DNA of 64,000 nt from Branchiostoma lanceolatum (Eukaryota; Chordata; Leptocardii; Amphioxiformes; Branchiostomatidae): positions 35,142,193 to 35,206,192 of the forward strand of contig NC_089723.1 in assembly GCF_035083965.1 (NCBI RefSeq), given 5' to 3'. Shown here piece after piece: positions 42,532-54,300 of the stretch. A program made the position numbers and the translations under genes. The first letter of the stretch is position 1. The number at the start of each line of letters is the position of its first letter. The notes under the pieces were generated by a model that saw nothing but the letters and a program-made list of their open reading frames with translations, made no database searches and was not told where the DNA came from.

Positions 42532-45500
42532 ATGCACGTGGGAAAGGTCAAATTTCTGAAACTGTTTCTTCTTGTTGGCGGAGTTTGGATTTTTCTGCAT
42601 TTCTGTGAGCAGACGTTACGTTGGTATATGAAACACGAGGTAAAGCCAAGAGACATCCGCGCAGTGCCATCATCTATGGGTCCAACTGATGCAAAGACTG
42701 TACACGCGTCCATTCTAGATCACAAAGGTACGCATTTCACTAAAAATGTTTCAAACTTGAATCGTTTATGAATTTTTTGTAATACTTATGCCATACTGAT
42801 TTGATTACATGGATGACATACTCTGGGCACTGCAAAGTTGATGCGGGCGTGCAAACCAACAATTTGGGCCAAAAAAAGACGGTTGCGTCCGTTATGAAAT
42901 CTAAGTGGTCAAGATGGTTTGAAAATGACTGAACGTACAGAACAAACATTAGATTCTGTTCTTTCACATTTTCTTGCAAGACTTTGGAAAACTTCGCCGA
43001 GGGCTCGCAATACATTTTGCGCACGGAAATGACGTGTAAAACGTTTACTATGTCAATTACCATCACAGATGAATGTTCATACGGACAAGTAGTAACTTGT
43101 ATCAATATTGGACAAGTCTTCCTGAAATGGTCAAATTCTAATTTATCCTTTGGTCTTGTAGCAAACAAGAGATTTGTCTGTTGAGAGGCAGCCACGAGCA
43201 CAATGAAAGGTTTGGGAGAATGATTAACGTCTACTAACATAATTCCACCAGGGCACATAATTCCGCCACCCTGAAAAGACACGTTCAAACAAATCTCCAA
43301 CCCAACGTCCCCCAGTATAATGAACTACTGTAGATATAAACTATGTACACCTGCGGGTGCTGCACTAGTTATCTGTCAAACCCACAGTTTTTCAAAGTGG
43401 CGGATTTATATGTAACCCAGCGGATTAGTGTTACTGGAGGTTAACTCTACTGTTCTGCATTAAAAGTCGACAGCAGTGTATGATTGTTTTGCAGAGTCTG
43501 CATTGTTGACATTTGAGAAGGTGGCTAAACCTCTTATAAAATCACGCGGGGACAACATTAACAACAGGTGAGAAATGTCAAGCTATAGCAATTTTTCTTA
43601 CATAGCTCAATTAAAAGCAGAATATTGATTGAATACTTTCACATCATACAAAAGGATGATACGTTATTGTCGCTTTTCACATCTTTATCTTAGTTTGGTA
43701 ATCTTTAAGAATGTGATTCATTTTCTAACGGTTAACTTGAATATACTTCAGGACTGGAGCGTACTTACAAGGATCCTGTATCAAAGGCTTCGTACAGAAG
43801 AAGTTCAGAGAATTTATGCCAAGGTATGTCTAACATATAAAGCTCAATTCTTCCATATTGTAAAAATCCTTTATAGAAATACATCTTTGTCCGCTTCTGT
43901 TGTGCAGCTTTGTTGTTACATTCGGTGTGCAAAAAAAATTCAATGATTATTCGGTAAATTGTTGAGTCATAACACTTCAACTTACCCCAAAGTTTAACGA
44001 TTTTTTTTAATCTAACGGTTTTAACTTTAAGGCTTTATAATTGAGTGGTTATAAATCATAACTTTGGACATTTTATTGGACCAGATCTAACTTGTAAGTA
44101 GTTGAGATAATTTGTAGGAGTGAGCATTGGATGTTGATATCATTGAGTGTTACTTATGTCAGAAACTTCAGGCGGTACTGAAGCGCCGACTTGTAATCTA
44201 TTTCAGTACTGCAGCCTGGAACGCAGGGAAGATATAGTGCTTTTGTCTAATTGTAGTTGACGGTATCTTCATCCAATCAATATCCCAGTTTTGTTTGTCC
44301 TCACAGCTTTGACCGTCACCTGCACATGTTCATCACCAACAACTACAGAAAGTGGGGTGCCCTGGGCTTCTCCAAAGATAAACTACCATTTGATTTCTCT
44401 CGCAAAAACTGTAAGCATTGCTTCATCCTTCAAAACCATAACATAACATAACATAACATAACATAACATAACATGACATGACATGACATGACATGACATG
44501 ACATGACATGACATAAATCTTAACATAAATTCTAACATATATTTTAACATAAATTTTAACATAAATTTTAACATAAATTGTAACATAAATTGTAACATGA
44601 ATTGTAACATAAATTGTAACATAAATTAACATAAATTAACATAAATTGATATAAATTAATATACAATGTTATGTATGATCTGTCTATCATTTTCCATCCT
44701 TACAATGTACTCAATTTGTATTGTTAATTTGACAGTGTTTAGATTGAACAAACTGCTGACGCTTCTTCCCAGCGATGGCCATCCAATTATCAAAAGGTAA
44801 ATGTTGCATTTTTCTTCTTCTATAGTTATCACTGATAACTGATATGTATGGCCAACTACCATCTGCATTCAACTTTACAGATACAGCAAATGTTGGGCTT
44901 TCACTCTCCGTGGTAATTATTACAAATGATAGATATTACGGCCAGCTATTGCTATATTCATATTCCACTTTAAAAAGGCTGTAAATGTTCAAATAAACAA
45001 ATAAACAAACAAATAAGTTGACCGGGTTTTCAACGGAGAGTAGGAAGAGGCAGTTGTCTGAAGTATAAATTATTAACGTAACTTACCACAAATCTATATC
45101 AAATTCATGATATTTCCAGTGACAGAGGGTGCAGACGATGTCTGGTTCTAGGCAGCTCCGGGGTTCTCCTGGGCAAAGGACTCGGGCAGGTGATAGACAG
45201 TTATGACGTAGTAATAAGGTTAGTTTTCAGAAAATCTTTTCTTCATAGTACAATGTATAAGAAAAATTCTTATAAGTATTGTATATTGTAGTATTTAACG
45301 CAGACCATAGCATCACTTGCATGATTCGTGAACAATTGCTTAAACGTCCTTTTGTAAAGCCATGCAATTTGGGTAGAAAAGATACGGGCAATTCTCCGCA
45401 TTACGCTCCGTGATCGCATACCAAATGTTGAAATCAGAGCCAAACTCGGGGCAAAAAAGACCATCGTGGAAATGATACAGACGAGAAGGCTGAGGTGGTT

Positions 45501-48500
45501 TGGACACGTCATAAGACGACCCCCACAAACACTAGTGTACAAAGCTTACAGCCAGGAGTCCCTACCCCCAGACCCCGGGGAAGACCATCGAAGAGGTGGA
45601 AAGACCAAATTGTGAAGGACATGGGCTTAAACAGTCGGGAAGCAGAGGCTAGGGCAAGGGACAGGACTGCTTGGAGGATCCTCCTGGAAAGCAAGGGGCC
45701 AGTCTCTGGCCTGAGCACGTAGGCAGGTAGGCAGGCAGGCAGGCAGGCAGGCAAATGATGAGGATGACATAAGCAAGCAATGTCTGTCGTTAGCCACGAA
45801 TCATACAAAGTTGGCATTCTTTGTATAGTCGGGAAAACAATCGTTAGCAAAGTTATGAGGTGGTGGAACTCAAAGTTGGTCTAACATGGTGTCATTTTCC
45901 CCGGCAGGATGAACGATGCTCCAGTCAAAGGTTACGAACGCGATGTGGGGTCTCGGACCGACTTTCGATTCTTTTACCCGGAGAGTTCAACTCTGAACCA
46001 GGCCGACCTTGACCCTGGTGCCTACTACGTTGTCGTCATGTACAAGAGTAACGACTTGAATTGGCTGCAAGCTATCCTCACTAAGGTACGGCAAGGACTG
46101 GGATAGCCTGGAGTCCACCCTTGTTGATGATTAGCTTTAATCCGCTCCAAACGTCGCAAACGGATCAAAGCTAACAAAGCTGGACTCCAGGCTAGGACTT
46201 AGATAAAGATATAAACATTTTTAGATGTTTATAAAACAAACAAACAAACAAACAAACAAACAAAAAATATTTTTTTTGGTATGGTGAAAGAGTTCAGAAC
46301 AAAACTTGGTGCTTTCTTTACTGTCAGAATTTTGAATGAAACGTATTGAAAAATACAATTTCTGAAGTGTGCATCTAACAAATATAGTTCTGGTGTGGAG
46401 TCTAATGATTCTAATGATTCTAAAATCATAGTAATCGGATACGTAGAGATCAATACGGCAACGTTCTCACAAGGCATACCAAATTGAAAATGTCATTGAC
46501 TTAGTATATTTTAACAGTTATAAGGGTCACAATAATGCATCGAATCTTACACGATTTCTTTTTGGGGAAACTACTGTCATCTAGGTGAAACCTTCCGGTC
46601 AGTTTTGGAAGTGGGTTGCACAGAAGCTGGACATCGATCCTGCACAGTTCCTGATTCTCAACCCCCAGGTTCTACGTGGGGCAGGACGGGAGCATGTCAG
46701 GCTACAGGTAACGTAGCGTTACGTAATGTCAGACTACAGGTAATGTAGCGCTACCTAATGGGAGCATGCCAGACTACAGGTAACGTAGCGTTACCTAATG
46801 TCAGACTACAGGTAACGTAGCGCTACCTAATGGGAGCATGTCAGACTACAGGTAACGTAGCGCTACCTAATGTCAGACTACAGGTCAGTAATGTAGCGCT
46901 ACCTAATGGGAGCATGTCAGACTACAGGTAATGTAGCGCTACCTAATGGGAGCATGTCAGACTACAGGTAATGTAGCGCTACCTAATGGGAGCATGTCAG
47001 ACTACAGGTAATGTAGCGCTACCTAATGGGAGCATGTCAGACTACAGGTAATGTAGCGCTACCTAATGGGAGCATGTCAGACTACAGGTAACGTAGCGCT
47101 ACCTAATGGGAGCATGTCAGACTACAGGTAACGTAGCGCTACCTAATGGGAGCATGTCAGACTACAGGTAACGTAGCGCTACCTAATGGGAGCATGTCAG
47201 ACTACAGGTAACGTAGCGCTACCTAATGGGAGCATGTCAGACTACAGGTAACGTAGCGCTACCTAATGTCAGACTACAGGTCAGTAATGTAGCGCTACCT
47301 AATGGGAGCATGTCAGACTACAGGTAATGTAGCGCTACCTAATGGGAGCATGTCAGACTACAGGTAATGTAGCGCTACCTAATGGGAGCATGTCAGACTA
47401 CAGGTAATGTAGCGCTACCTAATGGGAGCATGTCAGACTACAGGTAACGTAGCGCTACCTAATGGGAGCATGTCAGACTACAGGTAACGTAGCGCTACCT
47501 AATGGGAGCATGTCAGACTACAGGTAACGTAGCGCTACCTAATGGGAGCATGTCAGACTACAGGTAACGTAGCGCTACCTAATGTCAGACTACAGGTCAG
47601 TAATGTAGCGCTACCTAATGGGAGCATGTCAGACTACAGGTAACGTAGCGCTACCTAATGGGAGCATGTCAGACTACAGGTAACGTAGCGCTACCTAATG
47701 TCAGACTACAGGTCAGTAATGTAGCGCTACCTAATGGGAGCATGTCAGACTACAGGTAACGTAGCGCTACCTAATGGGAGCATGTCAGACTACAGGTAAT
47801 GTAGCGCTACCTAATGGGAGCATGTCAGACTACAGGTAATGTAGCGCTACCTAATGGGAGCATGTCAGACTACAGGTAATGTAGCGCTACCTAATGGGAG
47901 CATGCCAGACTACAGGTAACGTAGCGTTACCTAATGTCAGACTACAGGTAACGTAGCGCTACCTAATGGGAGCATGTCAGACTACAGGTAACGTAGCGCT
48001 ACCTAATGTCAGACTACAGGTCAGTAATGTAGCGCTACCTAATGGGAGCATGCCAGACTACAGGTAACGTAGCGTTACCTAATGTCAGACTACAGGTAAC
48101 GTAGCGCTACCTAATGGGAGCATGTCAGACTACAGGTAACGTAGCGCTACCTAATGGGAGCATGTCAGACTACAGGTAACGTAGCGCTACCTTATGTTCA
48201 ATTTGTCAAAACGTCATTTTTCTTAAAAATTCGCGGACAGAACCAAATGTTTAATCTATGGGAGGAAAAATCAGCTCTCATAAAAAGATGGTCTATAGCT
48301 TTTTCTCCGCCTGCTTATCGCCGTTTGAGCATGCATTTATTCTGAGGTCTACGTTTAAGAGTTATGCTAGAGGGACCTATTGTCGTTCACTTGTGTCTTT
48401 CTCCTTCTGATACTTAATTGTTAGTTCTACGTTAAAGACATAGACTCGACAAATTGTCCCCAAACGTATCCAAAGTAGTCCGCAAATCAAACACGTTAAA

Positions 48501-49165
48501 GAACGGGTCCCCTGTTCGAGGAGGTGCCTCTTACAGGAAGGGTTAGCAAACCCTCCCTGTAAAAGCATACCCTGCTACTGAAATAGCAAGGACGAAAGTC
48601 GGGTTGTGTTACCCGCGAGATCCTTACCGAATAAAATCATCATCATCAATAGCAAAGTTCTTTATTCATAACCACGTATTCAACAAGAGCCGATGTTTCG
48701 ATGACTTTCTGTCATCTTCATCATCGGTGCAATTCTGACTGGTTCACATAAACTCAAAGCTAGGCGTAACTGTCAACAAAGGTATTTTTATTCAGTCATT
48801 CACCAACCTGATGAAATTATTCACGGAATTCGAAGCAAGGAAACTTGCTGTCCTGTGTACCACTAGGGTCTGAACGAACATGTATCCTCATACTTCTTTC
48901 CTTTCTTCTCCATGCACAGGGTAGGTGGCCCACCATGGGGCTGATAGCCACCACCTTCGCCCTTCACTACTGTGACGTAGTGGACCTAGCCGGGTTTGGG
49001 TACGGTTCCTCCATCTTCAATCACTACTACGAGCGCTACAGAACTGGAGGTCTCAAGACGTCAACACATAATACAACCGCAGAAAAGGACTATCTTATAC
49101 GGCTGCTAGATGAAGGAATTATAAGTCACGATTTAACTGGAGTTTATAAGGATAATGTCACATAG
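42532..49165 (+). CDS. Beta-galactoside alpha-2,3-sialyltransferase (GT29, ST3Gal group), copy 1, 383 aa
   Basis: Nine coding exons: 42532-42727, 43495-43567, 43752-43823, 44307-44410, 44736-44796, 45120-45218, 45908-46085, 46585-46707 and 48920-49165; all GT-AG, in frame. Type II Golgi topology: short N-tail, membrane anchor at about residues 8-25, stem, catalytic domain. Sialylmotif L is at about 173-218 (CRRCLVLGSSGVLLGKGLGQ onward, with DSYDVVIRMNDAP), motif S at 306-328 (PTMGLIATTFALHYC), motif III HYYE at 337-340 and motif VS as H352xxxxE357. The motif-S Cys320 and a motif-L Cys should form the usual disulphide. The family moves sialic acid from CMP-Neu5Ac to galactose; ST3Gal assignment rests on motif resemblance. 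ATG 42532 is used because the upstream codon homologous to copy 2's first Met is GTG. Intron 8 holds the minisatellite. Confidence 0.93.
43233..43434 (-). mobile_element. MITE-D, copy 1 (intron 1)
   Basis: TIR 'TAACATAATTCCACCAGGGC' at the left and the inverse of 'TAACACTAATCC' with GGTTACATATAAATCC at the right. Opposite orientation to the copies at 51594, 52033, 53685 and 60285. Confidence 0.75.
44441..44650. repeat. Pentamer tract grading into 12-bp repeats
   Basis: ACATA-type pentamers (44441-44472), then ATGAC pentamers (44473-44512), then imperfect 'AACATAAATTGT' 12-mers to 44650. It fills much of intron 4 of copy 1 and has no counterpart in copy 2. Confidence 0.9.
45365..45765 (+). 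pseudogene. Non-LTR retrotransposon ORF2 C-terminal fragment and 3' tail
   Basis: Frame 1 reads VEKIRAILRITLRDRIPN, then TRRLRWFGHVIRR. After a frameshift, frame 2 reads RPRGRPSKRWKDQIVKDMGL and then EARARDRTAWR, ending in TAG at 45722. 'RLRWFGHV.R' plus 'GRPRKRWKD' is the conserved end of RTE/CR1-like polyproteins (family knowledge). A GGCA tandem tract and ATGATGA tail follow. It is in intron 6 of sialyltransferase copy 1. Confidence 0.85.
46236..46265. repeat. (CAAA)n microsatellite
   Basis: About seven AAAC repeats followed by an A/T run, in intron 7 of copy 1. Confidence 0.85.
46690..48192 (+). repeat. 40-bp minisatellite, about 39 units, duplicating an exon-intron junction
   Basis: Unit: GGGAGCATGTCAGACTACAG followed by GTAACGTAGCGCTACCTAAT. 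The first unit is the real end of exon 8, whose last bases are ...GCTACAG|GTAACG, so every unit carries a copy of the last coding bases and the 5' splice site. Variants include GTAATG instead of GTAACG, a short unit lacking GGAGCATG, and units with GTCAGTAATG. Each unit also contains the palindrome GTAGCGCTAC. The orthologous intron in copy 2 has no such array. Confidence 0.95.
48484..48882 (+). repeat. Family-B SINE split by a younger insert
   Basis: The SINE body is at 48500-48592 (GTTCGAGGAGGTGCC, CATACCCTGCTACTGAAATAGC) and the tail at 48842-48882 (AACTTGCTGTCCTGTG). They are separated by an insert flanked by AGCAAGGA on both sides. Located in intron 8 just before exon 9. Confidence 0.75.
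48593..48841. mobile_element. About 250-bp insert with 8-bp target duplication
   Basis: AGCAAGGA at 48585-48592 and 48834-48841 brackets the insert, which includes an 'AATAAAATCATCATCATCAA' run. I cannot assign a class: the ATC run suggests a retroelement tail, but no TIR is clear. Confidence 0.6.
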
Positions 49166-49196
49166 GCAAAACGAGATTACTGTTTAGTGTATTGAA

Positions 49197-49405
49197 CATA
49201 CTTTTTTGGATTTTATTGGAATTGCAACAGTGGGACACCGGCAGCTATTGCTGATGTCGTGACCCACACACATAATGTACCCGTTTTTTTTTACACTGGA
49301 GTGGGGAAAGTCGTGTAAAGTGCCTTTTTCACAAGGGCACAAGATCGGTGGCGTCAGGGGATTCGAACCCGGCAACCTTGTTGGGTTCTGGGCCGAAAAC
49401 ATACT
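49197..49405 (-). repeat. Family-A SINE, 30 bp after the stop codon of copy 1
   Basis: Minus-strand head with the B box GGGTTCGAATCCCC and tail 'GACATCAGCAATAGCTGCC'. It probably lies in the 3'UTR of copy 1, antisense to it. Confidence 0.8.
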
Positions 49406-49758
49406 TTGTCTAGTACTATCTCATACACGTGAAGTGAAGTCAAAAGTCAAGTTTTTAGTTTTAATCATCTTTAGTGTTTCTTAGATCTATAAAGATTATG
49501 TGGATTATTAGACTACATGAATGATTCAGGTTAACGTTATATTGAAAATAACGTGACAAAATGAGATTGGTATGTTCTTTTTATACATAATGTACCACGT
49601 ATATATTCTTCGCAATTCAAGCTTTATACTTAATTCGACTGATAAAGAAAATGCTGTATAAAGCAAAGATTAATTTTCATATGGTCTGTAAGTGTATTTT
49701 TTCTCCAAGCTATGTCGCCTCTTGATGGAGACAAAAAAGAAATGAATTCAGCACTCTT
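49406..49758 (+). other. 3' flank of copy 1
   Basis: Aligns in patches with 56900-57390 of copy 2 (for example CGACTGATAAAGAAAATG against AACTGATAGAGAAAGAG). The AATAAA of copy 2 reads TATAAAGC here. No other feature. Confidence 0.5.
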
Positions 49759-49760
49759 TA

Positions 49761-49768
49761 CGCGCGCG

Positions 49769-49808
<40 letters not shown>

Positions 49809-49918
49809 CTCACTCACAAACACACTAACACACACGCGCTCACACACAGGCGCTCACACACACGCGCTCACACACACCCACATACACACGCACACACACA
49901 GACACACGCACACACACA

Positions 49919-49953
<35 letters not shown>
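49761..49953. repeat. (CG)n/(CA)n microsatellite
   Basis: A CGCGCGCG run followed by CA repeats with CGCTCA interruptions. It lies between the two duplicated genes. Confidence 0.95.
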
Positions 49954-49954
<1 letters not shown>

Positions 49955-50219
49955 TACACACCCTGCAACAATAGCTTACATGTGCGTAGAAACAGGTCGA
50001 AAATAGTTTTTTCTAAAGTACACAGGCTGTAACTGTTATTTTATATCCTCCAACATTTTTAGTCCAACTCCTTTTATAGATTAGATCAAATACGTAGTCT
50101 TGATTCCAGGCCAGTTAGAATCCCCAGCAGGCGCCAGTGGGTGTTGTACCTATTTCCTCAGTCGAACCATGTGAAACGGAGGTCTAGTGGCGGCCTCTCA
50201 GACAAACAATTGCCTTCGT
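49954..50219. other. Spacer before copy 2
   Basis: No recognised feature; probably part of the copy 2 promoter region. Confidence 0.4.
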
Positions 50220-50257
50220 CCTATACACACAAAGGGGTTAAAGTTCAGTGACTCCAG
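50220..50257 (+). other. Predicted non-coding first exon (3' end), sialyltransferase copy 2
   Basis: 'GGGGTTAAAGTTCAGTGACT' then CCAG|GTGAGTGACAGG, matching copy 1 at 41550-41590. Splices in prediction to the acceptor CATCAG at 51326/51327. Confidence 0.6.
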
Positions 50258-50399
50258 GTGAGTGACAGGAAGCTCCCACGCCCACAGTCAAAGTGTACAC
50301 ACCGGTGGTGGCACACTCGCCGCCATTCTGGGTCCGATCAACAGGAACAGGTGTTCGTTTCACGCTTGTAGACGATCGATAGCGGTATTAGAGCTTACA

Positions 50400-51326
50400 T
50401 AAACGTCAGCGACACACCAGACAGTAAAGGAATATGGTACTATGACGGTAGAGATCAAATACTAACGTTACAGCTGACTGTGGCACTGGCTGCAAATACA
50501 CCTGATATTATTATTATAACCCAGGACGCTTTCTGCAAGGAAGTCAACTTGGAGGTAAATATAAGATCTTGTTTCGGTGTTATTTTGCATACTTCGAACG
50601 CGATAACGTTGCGCAATTCGTAAGTCATAATGGCCTACATATGTCTGTAACTGCAAGATGTCTGTTGTGCTTTATTGTTGTTTTCGAAAGATTTAAGCAC
50701 AGTAGTAACATTATACCCCCACCCCCTTTTCTTTTGAATGAGTGATCCCATATCTATAATGTATCTGGGCCTAGACTGTAATCAAATAAGACAAGTGGCT
50801 TATTGGGGGTAAAAAGACAAGGGACAAGAGTTTCTATTCTGTCAAACTACACATTTGGTGAAGTTAAACTCTCAGGAGGGCAAGATAAGTGAGTTTCATT
50901 ATAAGTTATCACCTTCGCCAAGAAGGTTATGTTTTCAGTTGTGCCATGGTGGAGTGGATGTGGTGCATGGTTAGATTAGGTTATATATTACATGTATAAG
51001 ATAACTGCCTGACAAAACAACTGAATAACTTCAATCAGTTGACAAGTTAAATGGTCAATCAGCTATATGATTGATTGATTGATTGATAGATCTGTCTTTA
51101 TTTCAGATATTGTTGTGTCACAGATACATTTTAGTCAAAATTGTTTATTCAGTGATAATATTCAAACCAATATGTTATTAACTTTTATCATGTAATGATT
51201 TTCTTCCCTTTTTATTCTATATTCTTTTAATTGAAGGACAAGATTGATTATCATTTGTTTGTACCTATATGCCATGTTTGTACCACATAATTGACAAGTA
51301 ACATTCTCTCTTTTTTTCCCCATCAG
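50400..51326 (+). other. 5'UTR intron of copy 2
   Basis: No repeat or gene recognised in this stretch. It ends in a T-rich tract and CCCCATCAG. Confidence 0.45.
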
Positions 51327-51340
51327 ACAATCGGACCAAC

Positions 51341-51358
51341 ATGACTTCTTTACTTTAA
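51341..51358 (+). promoter_or_regulatory. Upstream ORF in copy 2 leader
   Basis: ATGACTTCTTTACTTTAA: five codons and a stop, 20 bases before the main ATG. In copy 1 the same ATG is ATC, so the uORF is absent there. Confidence 0.55.
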
Positions 51359-51378
51359 CGCTGCTCAACTGAAGGGAC

Positions 51379-54300
51379 ATGGCCATGCATGGGGGAAAGG
51401 TCAAATGTCTGAAACTGCTGCTTCTTGTTGTGGGACTTGGGATTTTTTGGCTTTTCTGTGACTCAACATTTCGTCGCCACAGAAGAGATAGAATAAAGCT
51501 GAAAGACACCGGTCGCCCAGTGCAATCTACGGTTGAAAGTATAACCGTCAAGGCTGTGGATACTCCCCTTCTAAATAATACAGGTAACTTCCATAAACAT
51601 TCATCCGCCGGGTTACATAAGACCTTTAGCGGATTTGAGAGCTCTCCCTTGCAGCACCTCTGGGTGTGTACAGTTTACATGTAGATATACAGGAGTGCAT
51701 TATTGTACTGGGAGAGGATGGGTTGGAGATCTGTTTGGATGTATCTTTTCAGGGTGGTGGAATTATGTACCTTTGGATGATGGAAATTGTTTTAAGTATT
51801 TACATATTTTATTGACACTGTTTCAGGTTTGAAGCTTTTATGGAGTTTTGTTAGTTAAATGCATGCACAAATAACTCCTTTGCCAATTTTTTTCTTAAGG
51901 TTAGAAATTTACTATTGTGTGTGATTTTTTTTTCAGAATCTGTACTATTAACAGTTGAGAAGGAGGCAAAGGGCCCTACAAACTCTGCTGCAGATAGCAA
52001 CAGGTGGGAAATATATGTCAAGGTAACCTCCTTTAACATCAATTCACCAGGTTACATAAATCTGCCACTTTAAAAAAAAACTGTGAGTTTGAGAGATCTG
52101 TAGTGTAGCGTCCCCCAGGTATGCACAGTTTAGATGTACAGGTGTGTATTATGCTGGGGGACATTGGGTTGGAGATCTGTCTGGATGCATCTTTTCAAGG
52201 TGGCTGCATTATATACCCTGGCAGATTTATGTTAATAGATGGTAGATCTGATTTTCTCTCAAAAAACATGTATGATTAATGATTATAACATCATGTAATA
52301 CTTTCATACATCTGCCTAAATGATAATGCATGATTATTGATATTGTTTCTATGACAAGCTTTGTTGATTTCTTTTGTTACGTGAACCACAATTCAGGACA
52401 GGAGCACACTCCCCAGGACCCTGTATCAAAGGCTTTGTACAGAAAAGGTTCAGAGAATTTATGCCAAGGTATGTCTTTGTAAAATGTTATGTTCAATTCT
52501 TCCATATTGCAGTTCCAATTTTGCTATGGATATGACTGTATGTATCTTACTGTATGTGCTGTAGCTTTTTGTTATAATAATTGTACACATTTGTTATAAA
52601 GTTGCTATGTGAAAATGACATATATATCCAACTGAATTTACCACCATTGGAAATGTAATTTAGTACATTTAGGCAAAACCTGAAGGACCTGTTGATCTAA
52701 CAAGGAAGCAATGAATTAAATCATACCTGAAAAATCAAGATATATTCAAACTTTACTTTAGATACATTGTAGGAGTGGTCACAAACTGTACTTTACTCTG
52801 TGACTTCATTTGTCCTCACAGCTTTGACCGTCACATGCACATGTTCATCACCAAGACCTACAGAGAGTGGGGAGTGCTGGGCAACTCCAGCGATGAACTG
52901 CCATTTGATTTCTCTCGCCAAGACTGTAAGCATTGCCTCATCCTATATCATTGTAGTTAAAGCTTAGCCAATTAGTTACAGAAGAAGGACTCTGTGGACT
53001 TATGAATAATATAAGTGGTCACTGTAGCCAGGATTTAATGCTATTATGTGTCAATGGGAAAGTCTAAGGGACCTGTAACCAAAAAGTGGTCACATTGGCC
53101 AGGTGGTCTTTATGTAGAGGTGGTCACTTGTACAGGTTTGGCTAACATAAATGTGATATGATATGACACCATATCATTTGTCCATACAATGTCTTTCAGT
53201 TTTCATTAGATCCCTCTTTTAAATTCTAATTCTAAATTTTAATAAACTGCCTAACTTAACTTGAGGTTGCTTTCAAAAAGTTTCTCAAATGAGACATACT
53301 GCTAACATATATCAGTTGATATTAACTTTTATGATAGTCGTCTGTATTGTTTATTTTGACAGTGTTAAGACTGGACACCCTGCTGAACCTTCTCCCAAAC
53401 AATGGCCGCCCAATTATCAAAAGGTAAGAATTACATTTTCTTCTTCTTTAATGATCAATCATTGATATTTATAGCCAACTCCTATTTAACTTTACAGATT
53501 ACTGCAAATGTTTGTCTTTCACAACTGACAAATATAAGCCAACTTAAGTTCTGCTATTCATATTCAACATTACAAATACTATACATTTTAACCTTAATGT
53601 AATCTTCAGCATTGAGTTGACCAGATCTTAAATGGAGAGAAGCTGAAAGGAAATTATCTGTAATATAACCAGCATTAACATTAATCCACTGGGTTACAGA
53701 AATCTGCCAATTTGCGAAACATTGGATGTGAGAGATCTCTAGTGCAGGTATGCACAGTTTATGTATACAGGTCAGTGCATTATACTGGGGAGATCTGTTT
53801 GGAAGTATCTTTTCAGGGTGGCAGACTTATAATGTACCCTGGTGGAATTATTTAAGTACTAGATTATCAACTTAGCCATTAACGTTCTTTTACAACATTT
53901 CCCAGTAACAGCGGGTGCAGACGATGTCTGGTTCTGGGCAGTTCTGGGGCACTCCTGGAGAAGGGACTCGGGCAGGTGATAGATGCTTATGATGTAGTAA
54001 TAAGGTAAGTTTTCGCTAATTCTTCTCTTCACATGCACACAATATTCAGCTCAGGTAGTATCCTTTTATTCAGTAGTGCAACACATATGACATATCACAG
54101 ACACAATCAATATGGATGTTTACATTCCTGGAAAGTTTGGATGGTAAATGGAATGTTGTGTACTTAATGAAGTACAAAAAGATATTAAACCTACCACAAA
54201 CTAAAGGTGTTCAAGCTATGTGACTTTTTGTTCACATGTTTTTTCTACAAAATTAGTAGAAAAATAATATTTCAAAAATTCACAAGTCTGGAAGGAAAGA

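Noticed and set aside
46690..48192. CRISPR-like regular repeat
   Set aside because: Units are directly adjacent with no unique spacers, and the context is an animal intron.
49184..49402. Minus-strand open frame after sialyltransferase copy 1
   Set aside because: It is a translation of the family-A SINE body.
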